From positions 1 to 9,265 of the forward strand of contig DAIDKG010000223.1 in assembly GCA_027450125.1 (NCBI GenBank): DNA of 9,265 bases, given 5' to 3'. The position numbers were made by a program, and so were the translations under genes. The first letter of the stretch is position 1, and each line of letters starts with the position of its first letter. Source of the stretch: Bordetella sp. GTDB taxonomy: Bacteria; Pseudomonadota; Gammaproteobacteria; Burkholderiales; Burkholderiaceae_B. The notes below the pieces were generated by a model. It searched no databases. It was given only the letters and a program-made list of their open reading frames with translations, and had not been told where the DNA came from. Positions 1-5,545 of this stretch are shown in pieces.

Positions 1-1
1 A

Positions 2-128
2 CCTAAAATTAATTGTATGATTAATCTCGATATGGTGGGCCGTTTACAAAAAGATGGTGGTCTATCCGTAAGTGGTGTTGGAACCTCTCCTACCTTCAAA
101 CGTGTGTTAAATAATATAAAGTCAGATT
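2..128 (+). pseudogene. Fragment of an M28-family zinc aminopeptidase, out of place
   Basis: The reading frame is open from base 2 and gives an internal peptide containing CMINLDMVGRL followed by GVGTSP. In M28 metallopeptidases (aminopeptidase Y/Ap1 type) the core strand ending in N-x-D-M-x-G carries a zinc-ligand aspartate, and the VGRL...GVGTSP form is typical of secreted peptidases from Bacteroidetes; that part is family knowledge. About 40 residues are present; the beginning lies outside the window and the end is cut at the join with the ABC gene. The DNA is about 36% GC with AT-ending codons, unlike everything to the right. The frame stays open past ~128 only because it then runs out of frame through GC-rich DNA. 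It is either the edge of a chimeric contig or a remnant of a real insertion; I favour the former. It cannot make a functional enzyme here. Confidence 0.65.
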
Positions 129-131
129 CCC

Positions 132-956
132 ATCCTCATGCTGCTGGGGCTGACCAACGCAAGTTCGGGCAGCGTGCGCGTGCTGGGCCTGGATCCGCAG
201 CGCGATCCCCTGGAGGTCAAGCGCAACCTGGGCTATCTGCCCGACGCGGTGGGGTTCTACGACGATATGAGCGCCCGCGCCAATCTGGCCTATATCGCGC
301 GGCTGCTGGGACTGGACACGGCAGAGCGCCGGCGGCGCATCGACAATGCGCTGGCGCGCATGCACCTGACCGATGTGGCAGACAAGCGCGTCGCCACGTT
401 CTCGCGTGGCATGCGCCAGCGCCTGGGGTTGGCCGAGATCCTGGTCAAGCAGGCTCGCGTAGCCATACTGGACGAACCCACGTCGGGCCTGGACCCGCAG
501 TCCACCGAGGAATTTCTCGAGCTGATCCGTTCGCTCAAGCAGGACGGCGTGACGGTGCTGCTGTCCTCGCACCTGCTCGATCACATGCAGCGCATCTGTG
601 ATCGGGTCGCATTGTTCCGCAAGGGGCGCATCGCCCTGATGGGCAATGTGCCGGAGCTGGCCAGGCAGGTGCTCGGCGGCGGCTTCGCCGTCGAAGTGCA
701 GGCCAGCGGGCAAGACCTGGAACGTCACCTGTCCGTCGTGCCCGGGGTTCAGTCGGTGACCGCCCTGGCCCCGGACCGCTACCGGCTGCTGGCGCAGGGC
801 GACGTGCGGGCCCAGGCGGCGCGAGCCGTGGTACAGGCCGGCGGCGATCTCGTCCGGCTGTCGGTGGACCAGCCCAGCCTGGACGCCATCTACAACCATT
901 TCTTCCGCAGCCAGGAAACGGCGGCGAAGGAGGAGGGAGTTCATGCAGCAGCGTAA
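132..956 (+). CDS. ABC transporter ATP-binding protein (NosF/CcmA-like), 5'-truncated
   Basis: This is the nucleotide-binding subunit that would power the membrane protein encoded next. Counting from the first in-window methionine (base 138), the signature motif FSRGMRQR is at residues 88-95, Walker B with the D-loop ([12 protein letters not shown]) at 108-119, and the switch histidine in SSHLL at 145. The Q-loop region reads [10 protein letters not shown]; a YLPE-like form replacing the glutamine is usual in NosF/CcmA-type ATPases. The C-terminal ~100 residues resemble the small regulatory tail of this family. Walker A (GxxGxGKS/T) is absent because the gene begins at the join near base 130: the first native residues, [13 protein letters not shown], normally follow Walker A directly. 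About 30-40 N-terminal residues are therefore missing, and the ATG at 138 is not a real start. The stop overlaps the start of the permease gene by 14 bases. Substrate is not identifiable. Confidence 0.85.
   Translation: MLMLLGLTNASSGSVRVLGLDPQRDPLEVKRNLGYLPDAVGFYDDMSARANLAYIARLLGLDTAERRRRIDNALARMHLTDVADKRVATFSRGMRQRLGLAEILVKQARVAILDEPTSGLDPQSTEEFLELIRSLKQDGVTVLLSSHLLDHMQRICDRVALFRKGRIALMGNVPELARQVLGGGFAVEVQASGQDLERHLSVVPGVQSVTALAPDRYRLLAQGDVRAQAARAVVQAGGDLVRLSVDQPSLDAIYNHFFRSQETAAKEEGVHAAA
927..939 (+). promoter_or_regulatory. Strong Shine-Dalgarno of the permease gene
   Basis: The run AAGGAGGAGGGAG lies inside the last codons of the ATPase gene and ends three bases before the ATG at 943. 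It fixes the permease start and indicates coupled translation of the two subunits. Confidence 0.75.
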
Positions 957-1896
957 AGATTCCCCCTGGGCGGGGCTGGGCGTGGTGGCAACCAAGGAGA
1001 TGGCTGATCACTTTTCCAGTGCGCGCATGCGCACGCTGGAATGGCTGATCGTGCTGACTGCCGCCGCCTCGCTGTATGGCGTGTTCCGCCGGGTCCGAAC
1101 GACCACGACCCAGGATCCCTTCGTCTTTCTCCATCTGTTCACGACGTCGCAGGGCGCCATGCCCTCGTTCGCTTCGCTACTGGGTTTCCTGATCCCGCTG
1201 CTGGCCATAGGCCTGGGCTTTGACGCGATCAACGGCGAATACAGCCGCCGCACCATGAGCCGCATCCTGGCGCAGCCCATCTACCGGGATGCGCTGCTGA
1301 TGGGCAAGTTCCTGGCAGGCCTGGGCACGCTGGCGGTCAGCCTGGTGTGCCTGTGGCTGCTGGTCATGGGAGCCGGGCTGCTGCTGCTGGGCGTGCCGCC
1401 CAGCGGCGAAGAGATTCTGCGTTCGCTCGTGTTTCTCTTCATCGCTCTGATGTATGCAGGCGTCTGGCTCGCGGTCGCCATGCTGTTCTCTGTGCTTTTC
1501 CGCTCCGCGGCAACTTCGGCTCTGGTGGCGCTGGGCCTGTGGCTATTCCTGGCGCTGCTGTGGCCCATGCTGGCCGGCGCGCTCGCCCAGGCCATCGCCC
1601 CGCCGGACGTGCTTGGCCAGTCCAGCCTGGCGACGCTGGAGTGGGGCCAGGCGCTGCAGCGCCTCTCTCCCGGCGAGCTTTTCAACGAGGCGATGATCGT
1701 CGTGCTCAGTCCGGCCACGCGCACGCTGGGGCCGGTGTTCCTGAGCCAGCTCGAAGGCGCGATCATGGGGGCGCCGCTGTCGCTGTGGCAAAGCCTGCAG
1801 ATCGTCTGGGCGCAGGCGGTCGGGCTCATCGCGGGCGTCATCGTGCTGTTCACGGTGGCCTACGCCGTTTTCCAGCGGCAGGAGGTGCGGGCCTGA
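943..1896 (+). CDS. ABC-2 type transporter permease (NosY-like)
   Basis: This is an inner-membrane subunit that should pair with the preceding ATPase. The 317-residue protein shows six hydrophobic segments at about 32-48, 74-93, 121-150, 161-186, 192-215 and 290-310. Between the second and third is the cytoplasmic stretch [20 protein letters not shown] (residues 93-112) followed by [12 protein letters not shown]. This is the hallmark of ABC-2/NosY-type permeases (ABC2_membrane_2 family) and the likely contact with the ATPase. The start is set by a strong ribosome site and a 14-base overlap with the upstream gene. NosY itself serves nitrous oxide reductase maturation, but no nos genes are present here, so this is a family resemblance and not a function. 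Exported substrate unknown. The gene is intact, with base composition like its neighbours. Confidence 0.85.
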   Translation: MQQRKDSPWAGLGVVATKEMADHFSSARMRTLEWLIVLTAAASLYGVFRRVRTTTTQDPFVFLHLFTTSQGAMPSFASLLGFLIPLLAIGLGFDAINGEYSRRTMSRILAQPIYRDALLMGKFLAGLGTLAVSLVCLWLLVMGAGLLLLGVPPSGEEILRSLVFLFIALMYAGVWLAVAMLFSVLFRSAATSALVALGLWLFLALLWPMLAGALAQAIAPPDVLGQSSLATLEWGQALQRLSPGELFNEAMIVVLSPATRTLGPVFLSQLEGAIMGAPLSLWQSLQIVWAQAVGLIAGVIVLFTVAYAVFQRQEVRA

Positions 1897-1921
1897 TCGG
1901 CCGGGCCTGGGCGCGAACCCG

Positions 1922-1939
1922 TTAAAATCCCGGTTTTAA
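1922..1939 (+). promoter_or_regulatory. Candidate rpiA promoter -10 region with small inverted repeat
   Basis: The 66-base gap before rpiA contains TAAAAT (1923-1928), a good -10 hexamer, but no convincing -35 at the right distance. It sits in an inverted repeat, TTAAAA-TCCCGG-TTTTAA. A start point near 1935 would give a ~28-base leader. The leader has no recognisable Shine-Dalgarno before the ATG at 1963 (it reads GCGCCCAGTCCC). The assignment rests on one hexamer only. Confidence 0.4.
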
Positions 1940-1962
1940 ACGCCGGTGCAGCGCCCAGTCCC

Positions 1963-2646
1963 ATGCTCAGCCAACAGCAACTCAAACAGCAGGCCGCCGA
2001 TGCGGCCTTGGAATTCGTCGACGCCGTTGCGGCTCCCGACGTGGTCATCGGCGTGGGCACCGGCTCCACCGCCGATCTTTTCATCGACGGGCTGGCCCGT
2101 TTCAAGGGCCGCATCGGCGCCACCGTGGCCAGCTCCGAGCGCAGCGCGCAGCGCCTTGCCGGCCACGGACTGAAAGTCCTGGACCTGAACGAGGTGCGCA
2201 CCATGCCGATCTATGTCGACGGCGCCGACGAGATCGACGCCAGTCTGCACATGATCAAGGGCGGCGGCGGCGCACTCACGCGCGAGAAGATCGTCGCCTC
2301 CGTGGCCGAACGCTTCATCTGCATTGCCGACGAGTCCAAGCTGGTCGAACGCATGGGCCGGTTTCCGCTGCCGGTGGAGGTCATTCCCATGGCCCGCGAG
2401 GTCGTCGCGCGACGGCTTGCGCAACTGGGCGGGCAGCCGCGCCTGCGTGAAGGGTTCGTCACCGACAACGGCAACATCATTCTCGATGTGAGCGGCCTGC
2501 AGATCACCGACGCCTGCGCCCTGGAGGCCCGGATCAACAATTTCGCAGGCGTGGTCACCTGCGGCCTGTTTGCCATAGCCGGCGCCGATGTCGCCCTGCT
2601 GGCGACGCAAAGCGGCATACGCCGCCTGGACCGCCCCGGAGCGTAG
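1963..2646 (+). CDS. rpiA: Ribose-5-phosphate isomerase A
   Basis: RpiA interconverts ribose 5-phosphate and ribulose 5-phosphate in the non-oxidative pentose phosphate pathway, in the cytosol as a dimer. The 227-residue product is full length for the family (E. coli RpiA is 219). Visible motifs are the phosphate-binding GVGTGSTA (residues 30-37), SSER (57-60), the catalytic DGADEID (86-92) and [11 protein letters not shown] (99-109). By alignment with E. coli RpiA, the active-site residues Asp81, Asp84, Lys94 and Glu103 correspond to Asp86, Asp89, Lys99 and Glu108; all are kept. The start [12 protein letters not shown] agrees with the usual N-terminus. The gene follows the ABC permease by 66 bases on the same strand and probably has its own promoter. 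There is no functional link to the transporter that I can see. Confidence 0.96.
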   Translation: MLSQQQLKQQAADAALEFVDAVAAPDVVIGVGTGSTADLFIDGLARFKGRIGATVASSERSAQRLAGHGLKVLDLNEVRTMPIYVDGADEIDASLHMIKGGGGALTREKIVASVAERFICIADESKLVERMGRFPLPVEVIPMAREVVARRLAQLGGQPRLREGFVTDNGNIILDVSGLQITDACALEARINNFAGVVTCGLFAIAGADVALLATQSGIRRLDRPGA

Positions 2647-2662
2647 TCCCGGGCATGGCCTT

Positions 2663-2695
2663 GCTTCATAATTCCGTCACATTCATGTCATAAGC
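2663..2695 (+). promoter_or_regulatory. Candidate PhoB (Pho) box, three 11-bp units before phoU
   Basis: Three consecutive 11-base units are phased exactly: GCTTCATAATT (2663-2673), CCGTCACATTC (2674-2684) and ATGTCATAAGC (2685-2695). The Pho box consensus is tandem CTGTCAT-type heptamers with AT-rich 4-base spacers, an 11-bp period. The third unit matches its heptamer at 6 of 7 positions and the second at 5 of 7; the first is degenerate but keeps TCATA. The array lies 51 bases before the phoU start, a sensible distance. No clear -10 hexamer is visible downstream. The predicted effect is activation by phosphorylated PhoB under phosphate limitation; this is inference. Confidence 0.5.
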
Positions 2696-2745
2696 TGCTG
2701 AGTCTGCCGCGACAGGCAGTCTCGCCCACCCTCGAAGGAACACGC

Positions 2746-3471
2746 ATGCCGGATCACACCAACAAGCAGTTCGACAACGACCTGGAATTCGTCCGTTCGC
2801 AATTCCTGATCATGGGGGGCGTGGTCGAAGCCATGGTCAACGAGGCGGTCGAGGCCCTGGCCACGTCCGACCTGGCGTTGGTCGACAAGGTGCGCGAGCG
2901 CGAAAAAGAGGTCAACCGAAGCGAAGTCGAAATCGACGAGCGCATCAGCCTGCTCCTGGCCCGGCATCAGCCCACTGCCATTGATCTGCGCACGCTTCTG
3001 GCAGTGTCCAAGATGCTCACCGACATGGAGCGCTCCGGCGACGAGGCCGAGAAGATCGCCGTCGCGGTGCGCCGCATGCAGGAAAGCGGCCAGCCCAATC
3101 CGCCCCTGATCGAGTTGCGCCACATGACGGACAAGGTTGCCAGCATGCTGCGCCAGATGCTCGATGCCTTCGCGCGACTGGACCCGATCCAGGCCGCCAC
3201 CGTCGTGCGCAGCGACAAGGAAGTGGACCGCGAATGGAAGGCGGCCCTGCGCAATCTCATCACCTACATGATGGAAGATCCGCGCACCATCTCGCACGCC
3301 ATCGACCTGATCTTCATCTGCCGCGCTCTCGAGCGCATCGGCGATCACGCCAAGAACATGGCCGAACGCGTCATTTACATGGTGCGCGGCACCGACGTGC
3401 GCCACACGGGCGTCAAGAACACCGAACGCCAGGCGCGCGGCGAGGAAGACGAAGGCCAGTCCGAAGCCTGA
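2746..3471 (+). CDS. phoU: Phosphate-signalling regulator PhoU
   Basis: PhoU is a cytosolic all-helical protein that links the PstSCAB phosphate transporter to the PhoR/PhoB two-component system, keeping PhoR in its inhibitory state when phosphate is plentiful. The 241-residue product has the two repeated three-helix halves. Each carries the acidic metal-binding motif: DMERSGDEAEK (residues 93-103) in the first half and ALERIGDHAKNMAE (194-207) in the second. The start is supported by AAGGAA (2735-2740), five bases before the ATG. The C-terminal ~25 residues, after YMVRG, are charged and probably disordered. In many bacteria phoU lies in pstSCAB-phoU or with phoB; here neither is adjacent. 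It stands between rpiA and a GFA-family gene, so it is probably transcribed alone, with the putative Pho box providing the regulatory link. Confidence 0.95.
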   Translation: MPDHTNKQFDNDLEFVRSQFLIMGGVVEAMVNEAVEALATSDLALVDKVREREKEVNRSEVEIDERISLLLARHQPTAIDLRTLLAVSKMLTDMERSGDEAEKIAVAVRRMQESGQPNPPLIELRHMTDKVASMLRQMLDAFARLDPIQAATVVRSDKEVDREWKAALRNLITYMMEDPRTISHAIDLIFICRALERIGDHAKNMAERVIYMVRGTDVRHTGVKNTERQARGEEDEGQSEA

Positions 3472-3491
3472 TCGTCGCGCTGCCTCGGCAC

Positions 3492-3521
3492 GCGGGTCGA
3501 ATCGTTGGAGTAAAGACCCGC
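3492..3521. repeat. Inverted repeat in the phoU-GFA gap
   Basis: GCGGGTC (3492-3498) and GACCCGC (3515-3521) form a perfect 7-bp inverted repeat around a 16-base loop. No T-run follows, so it is not a typical intrinsic terminator. It could be a 3' end hairpin of the phoU mRNA or an operator over the candidate promoter just downstream. Confidence 0.4.
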
Positions 3522-3534
3522 CGGGGCGTAGACT
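3505..3534 (+). promoter_or_regulatory. Weak candidate promoter for the GFA-family gene
   Basis: TTGGAG (3505-3510) and TAGACT (3529-3534) are separated by 18 bases and lie 33 bases before the start codon. Each matches the sigma-70 hexamer only partly (3 of 6 and 4 of 6). The -35 is inside the loop of the inverted repeat above. Confidence 0.3.
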
Positions 3535-3567
3535 GCCGGGGGTTCATTTCTTCACGGGAAAGCTCCC

Positions 3568-3975
3568 ATGCGCGTCACCTGCGGTTGCGAGAGGATCGAA
3601 ATCGAGATAACTGCGGCGCCTGTCGCGCAGTTTTTTTGCCATTGCGACGATTGCCGGAAAGTCCATGGCGCCGCCTATGTTCCCGAATCCGTCCATCCGG
3701 CGCATGCGGTGACCGTCGTGAAAGGGCGGCCGGCCTCCTGGACGCTCAAGCGCAACCCGCGCCTGTTCTGCGCGGACTGCGGCACGCGCCTGTTCATCGA
3801 GGTCGCTGCGCTGGGATTGCGCGGCGTGAACGGCTGCCTGCTGCCGGACGGGGCATTCCAGCCGCAGTACCACGTGCATTGCCGGTTCGCCGTGCGTCCC
3901 GTCGGCGACAGTCTTCCGCACTATTTGTCGCGTTCCCCGCAGTTCGGCGGAACCGACGAATGCGTCGACTGGTAA
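3568..3975 (+). CDS. GFA/CENP-V-type zinc-binding protein
   Basis: This is a 135-residue member of the glutathione-dependent formaldehyde-activating (GFA, CENP-V) fold family. The cysteine pattern is complete: C-x-C at 5 and 7, C-x-C-x2-C at 24, 26 and 29 (CHCDDC), and C-x2-C at 68 and 71 (CADCGT). In the Paracoccus Gfa structure these bind two zincs. The length fits the family. Most members are not formaldehyde enzymes and their substrate is unknown, so I assign only the fold. The start follows an in-frame stop at 3529-3531. The only ribosome-site candidate is GGGAAAG (3556-3562), which could pair with TCCC just before the ATG in a small 4-bp hairpin and limit translation. It lies 96 bases after phoU, probably cytosolic, with no clear link to neighbours. 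Confidence 0.85.
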   Translation: MRVTCGCERIEIEITAAPVAQFFCHCDDCRKVHGAAYVPESVHPAHAVTVVKGRPASWTLKRNPRLFCADCGTRLFIEVAALGLRGVNGCLLPDGAFQPQYHVHCRFAVRPVGDSLPHYLSRSPQFGGTDECVDW

Positions 3976-4018
3976 CTGATTTTTGCCGCGCCCAGGAGGC
4001 AAAATAGGAGGAAACAGC

Positions 4019-4046
4019 AGGCCGGATCGCGTAGATGCCGGCTTTT
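4019..4046 (+). terminator. Weak intrinsic-terminator-like hairpin after the GFA gene
   Basis: AGGCCGG (4019-4025) can pair with CCGGCTT (4038-4044), with one G-U pair and a 12-base loop. The T-run is only four bases long (4043-4046) and two of them are used in the stem. It is plausible as a weak terminator 44 bases after the stop, but poor by the usual criteria. Confidence 0.25.
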
Positions 4047-4153
4047 CCATTCCTGGCCTGGGGTTGACGGCCCCCGGCGACGGCAAAAAAGCAAGATTGC
4101 TGTTTCAGATCAAGTCGGTCACCGTTCGACGCCTCCAAATTAGGAGGTCGGTG

Positions 4154-4165
4154 GACTATATAGTC
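4154..4165. promoter_or_regulatory. 12-bp perfect palindrome over a possible -10 of the acyltransferase gene
   Basis: GACTATATAGTC is identical to its reverse complement and lies 30 bases before the ATG at 4196. It includes TATAGT (4159-4164), a usable -10 hexamer; no good -35 is seen upstream. An operator overlapping a -10 element is the simplest reading, but neither the promoter nor a binding protein is shown. Confidence 0.35.
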
Positions 4166-4195
4166 TGTGAATCCATATTTCATCCGGAGAATGGG

Positions 4196-5473
4196 ATGAA
4201 TGCCAAGCCTCGTTTTGCCGGGCTGGAATGGCTGAGACTGTCGCTGGGCGTCTTCGTCATGATCTACCATACGGCACCCAATTACCCGCAGTTCGACCGC
4301 GTGCCCTGGCTCAAAGACATGACCAGCATGGGGCTATTTGCCACCAGCACTTTCTTTGTCCTGTCCGGTTTTCTGCTGGCGCATGTTTATTTCAACAACA
4401 ATGAGATGCGCGAGCCGGCAAAGAGTTTCTGGGTCAAGCGGTTCTGCAATCTATATCCCATACACATTGTCGCGCTGGCCCTGTCGGTGCTGGTTTTACT
4501 GCTGATGCACCAGCTGTCGATTCCGCCGAACGGTCCGGGCGCCACGCCGCGCTTCGTCATCTACGACACCAACGACATCAGCGGGCAAACGCATCCCGAG
4601 CTCTACCGGCATTACATGAGCGACAAGGAGCTGGTGTTCAACGCCGTGCTCCAGCTGTTCATGCTGCAGGCCTGGAATCCGCTGTATCTGACCTTCAATG
4701 CGCCGCTGTGGTCCTTGTCTACGCTGTTCTTTTTCTATCTGGTCTTTCCCTTTGCCGCCTCCAGGCTGTTGCAGGTCAGGCACGTCAAGACGGCCATCGC
4801 CGTCCTCTGCGCCCTTTATCTTCTGCCGCCGCTTTTCGTGGTTTCCCATGCGCTTTGGGGCATCCCCTGGACCGGCCTTCTGCAGCGATTTCCTCCGTTG
4901 CGCCTGCCCGAATTCCTTTGCGGCATTCTCTGCTACAGCCTTTTTCGCAGCCACCAGAGGCAGGGCGTGCGGCTTTCGCAGGCGCATGCCATGATGCTGT
5001 CGCTGTTCGTCCTGTGCTGCTTCGTTGCGGGCGCCTGGGTCTTTACCCATCGTCCCGAGCGCATCTGGTATCCGCTGCTGCATAACGGCCTGCTGCTGCC
5101 TTCGCAGCTGACGCTGGTGTATCTTTGCGCCTGGCTGCCCGATCCCGGCAGCGCCTGGTTGCAACGCAATCTGCCGCGCATGGGGGCTGCGTCCCTGTCG
5201 ATTTTTGCCCTGCATGTGCCCTTGTTCCATTTGTGGACGACCTTCGAGCCGCTGCTGCGCAGCATCGCAGCCGACCGTCACGCCGGTTGGCAGCAGTGGG
5301 TTAGCGACGCGGGCGCCACGGCACCGAGCCTGACCGGATATGCCGCCTTCCTCCTGCTCTCGATATGGATCTGCCTGCATTTTCAGGAGCAGTTCGTGGT
5401 GCGGGTCAGAAAGGCCATGCTCAGGCGCATTTCGCTCAACGAAGGCAGAAGGCATGTCGCGCGGCCCATATAA
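4196..5473 (+). CDS. Membrane acyltransferase, Acyl_transf_3 family
   Basis: This is a 425-residue multi-pass inner-membrane protein of the acyltransferase-3 (OafA/NodX-like) family, which transfers acyl groups, often acetyl, to surface sugars such as O-antigen or exopolysaccharide. The family signature is present: Arg14 and His25 in the first membrane segment form the R-x10-H pair thought to be catalytic. FFVLSGFLLA (residues 53-62), KRFCNLYPIH (81-90) and APLWSLSTLFFFYLVFP (169-185) follow. In the last motif many family members have WSLSVEEQFY; here the VEEQ is TLFF, so the usual glutamates are absent. About ten hydrophobic segments are visible. I chose ATG 4196 because GGAG (4186-4189) precedes it at normal spacing and MNAKPRFAGLEWLR is a typical N-terminus; the frame extends to a TTG at 3983 without support. 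No polysaccharide genes are adjacent, so the acceptor is unknown. Confidence 0.85.
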   Translation: MNAKPRFAGLEWLRLSLGVFVMIYHTAPNYPQFDRVPWLKDMTSMGLFATSTFFVLSGFLLAHVYFNNNEMREPAKSFWVKRFCNLYPIHIVALALSVLVLLLMHQLSIPPNGPGATPRFVIYDTNDISGQTHPELYRHYMSDKELVFNAVLQLFMLQAWNPLYLTFNAPLWSLSTLFFFYLVFPFAASRLLQVRHVKTAIAVLCALYLLPPLFVVSHALWGIPWTGLLQRFPPLRLPEFLCGILCYSLFRSHQRQGVRLSQAHAMMLSLFVLCCFVAGAWVFTHRPERIWYPLLHNGLLLPSQLTLVYLCAWLPDPGSAWLQRNLPRMGAASLSIFALHVPLFHLWTTFEPLLRSIAADRHAGWQQWVSDAGATAPSLTGYAAFLLLSIWICLHFQEQFVVRVRKAMLRRISLNEGRRHVARPI

Positions 5474-5506
5474 AAACCCCGCTGCGGCGAAGCCGCGCGG
5501 GGTTTT
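5473..5506. terminator. Bidirectional intrinsic terminator between convergent genes
   Basis: AAAACCCCGC (5473-5482) pairs with GCGGGGTTTT (5497-5506) and GCGGC (5484-5488) pairs with GCCGC (5492-5496). This gives a 15-bp stem with a single unpaired T and a GAA loop. The flanking A and T runs make it work in both directions. It begins at the last base of the acyltransferase stop codon and lies 40 bases beyond the acnB stop on the other strand, so it should end both transcripts. Confidence 0.9.
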
Positions 5507-5514
5507 CCTGTTGC

Positions 5515-5533
5515 AGCCGGCATGCGGCCGGCT
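5515..5533. repeat. Hairpin in the acnB 3' untranslated region
   Basis: AGCCGGC (5515-5521) and GCCGGCT (5527-5533) form a perfect 7-bp stem with a 5-base loop. It lies between the acnB stop and the bidirectional terminator, so the acnB mRNA would end in two stacked hairpins. It has no T-run and may act as an RNA-stabilising structure. Confidence 0.5.
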
Positions 5534-5545
5534 CCAGCGGGGGGC

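Larger units (their letters stand above)
3976..4195. other. AT-richer 220-base leader before the acyltransferase gene
   Basis: This is the longest gap in the window. Bases 4081-4200 are about 46% GC (55 of 120), well below the surrounding genes. It holds two AGGAGG runs (3994-3999 and 4006-4011) with no usable start codon behind them, a possible weak hairpin at 4019-4044, the inverted repeat CCTCC-AAATTA-GGAGG (4132-4147) and a 12-bp palindrome (4154-4165). The downstream reading frame stays open through it from a TTG at 3983, but the translation there shows no family resemblance. Confidence 0.6.

Noticed and set aside
17..601. A 194-codon frame starting in the peptidase fragment
   Set aside because: Only the first ~38 residues are protein-like; after the join it runs out of frame through the ABC gene.
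1936..2610. Long minus-strand frames opposite rpiA, phoU and the ABC genes
   Set aside because: All are low-information antisense shadows of well-supported plus-strand genes.
4035..4067. A ten-codon open frame after the tandem AGGAGG runs
   Set aside because: It is too far from the ribosome sites (23 bases) and has no supporting pattern.
4053..4090. A GGGG/CCCC hairpin followed by an A-run, considered as a terminator
   Set aside because: The stem is only 4 bp, and the homopolymer is A on the plus strand. On the minus strand the T-run precedes the stem, so neither direction fits.
3983..4195. An upstream TTG start adding 71 residues to the acyltransferase
   Set aside because: The added segment has no family resemblance, lies in AT-richer leader DNA, and a better-placed ATG with GGAG exists at 4196.
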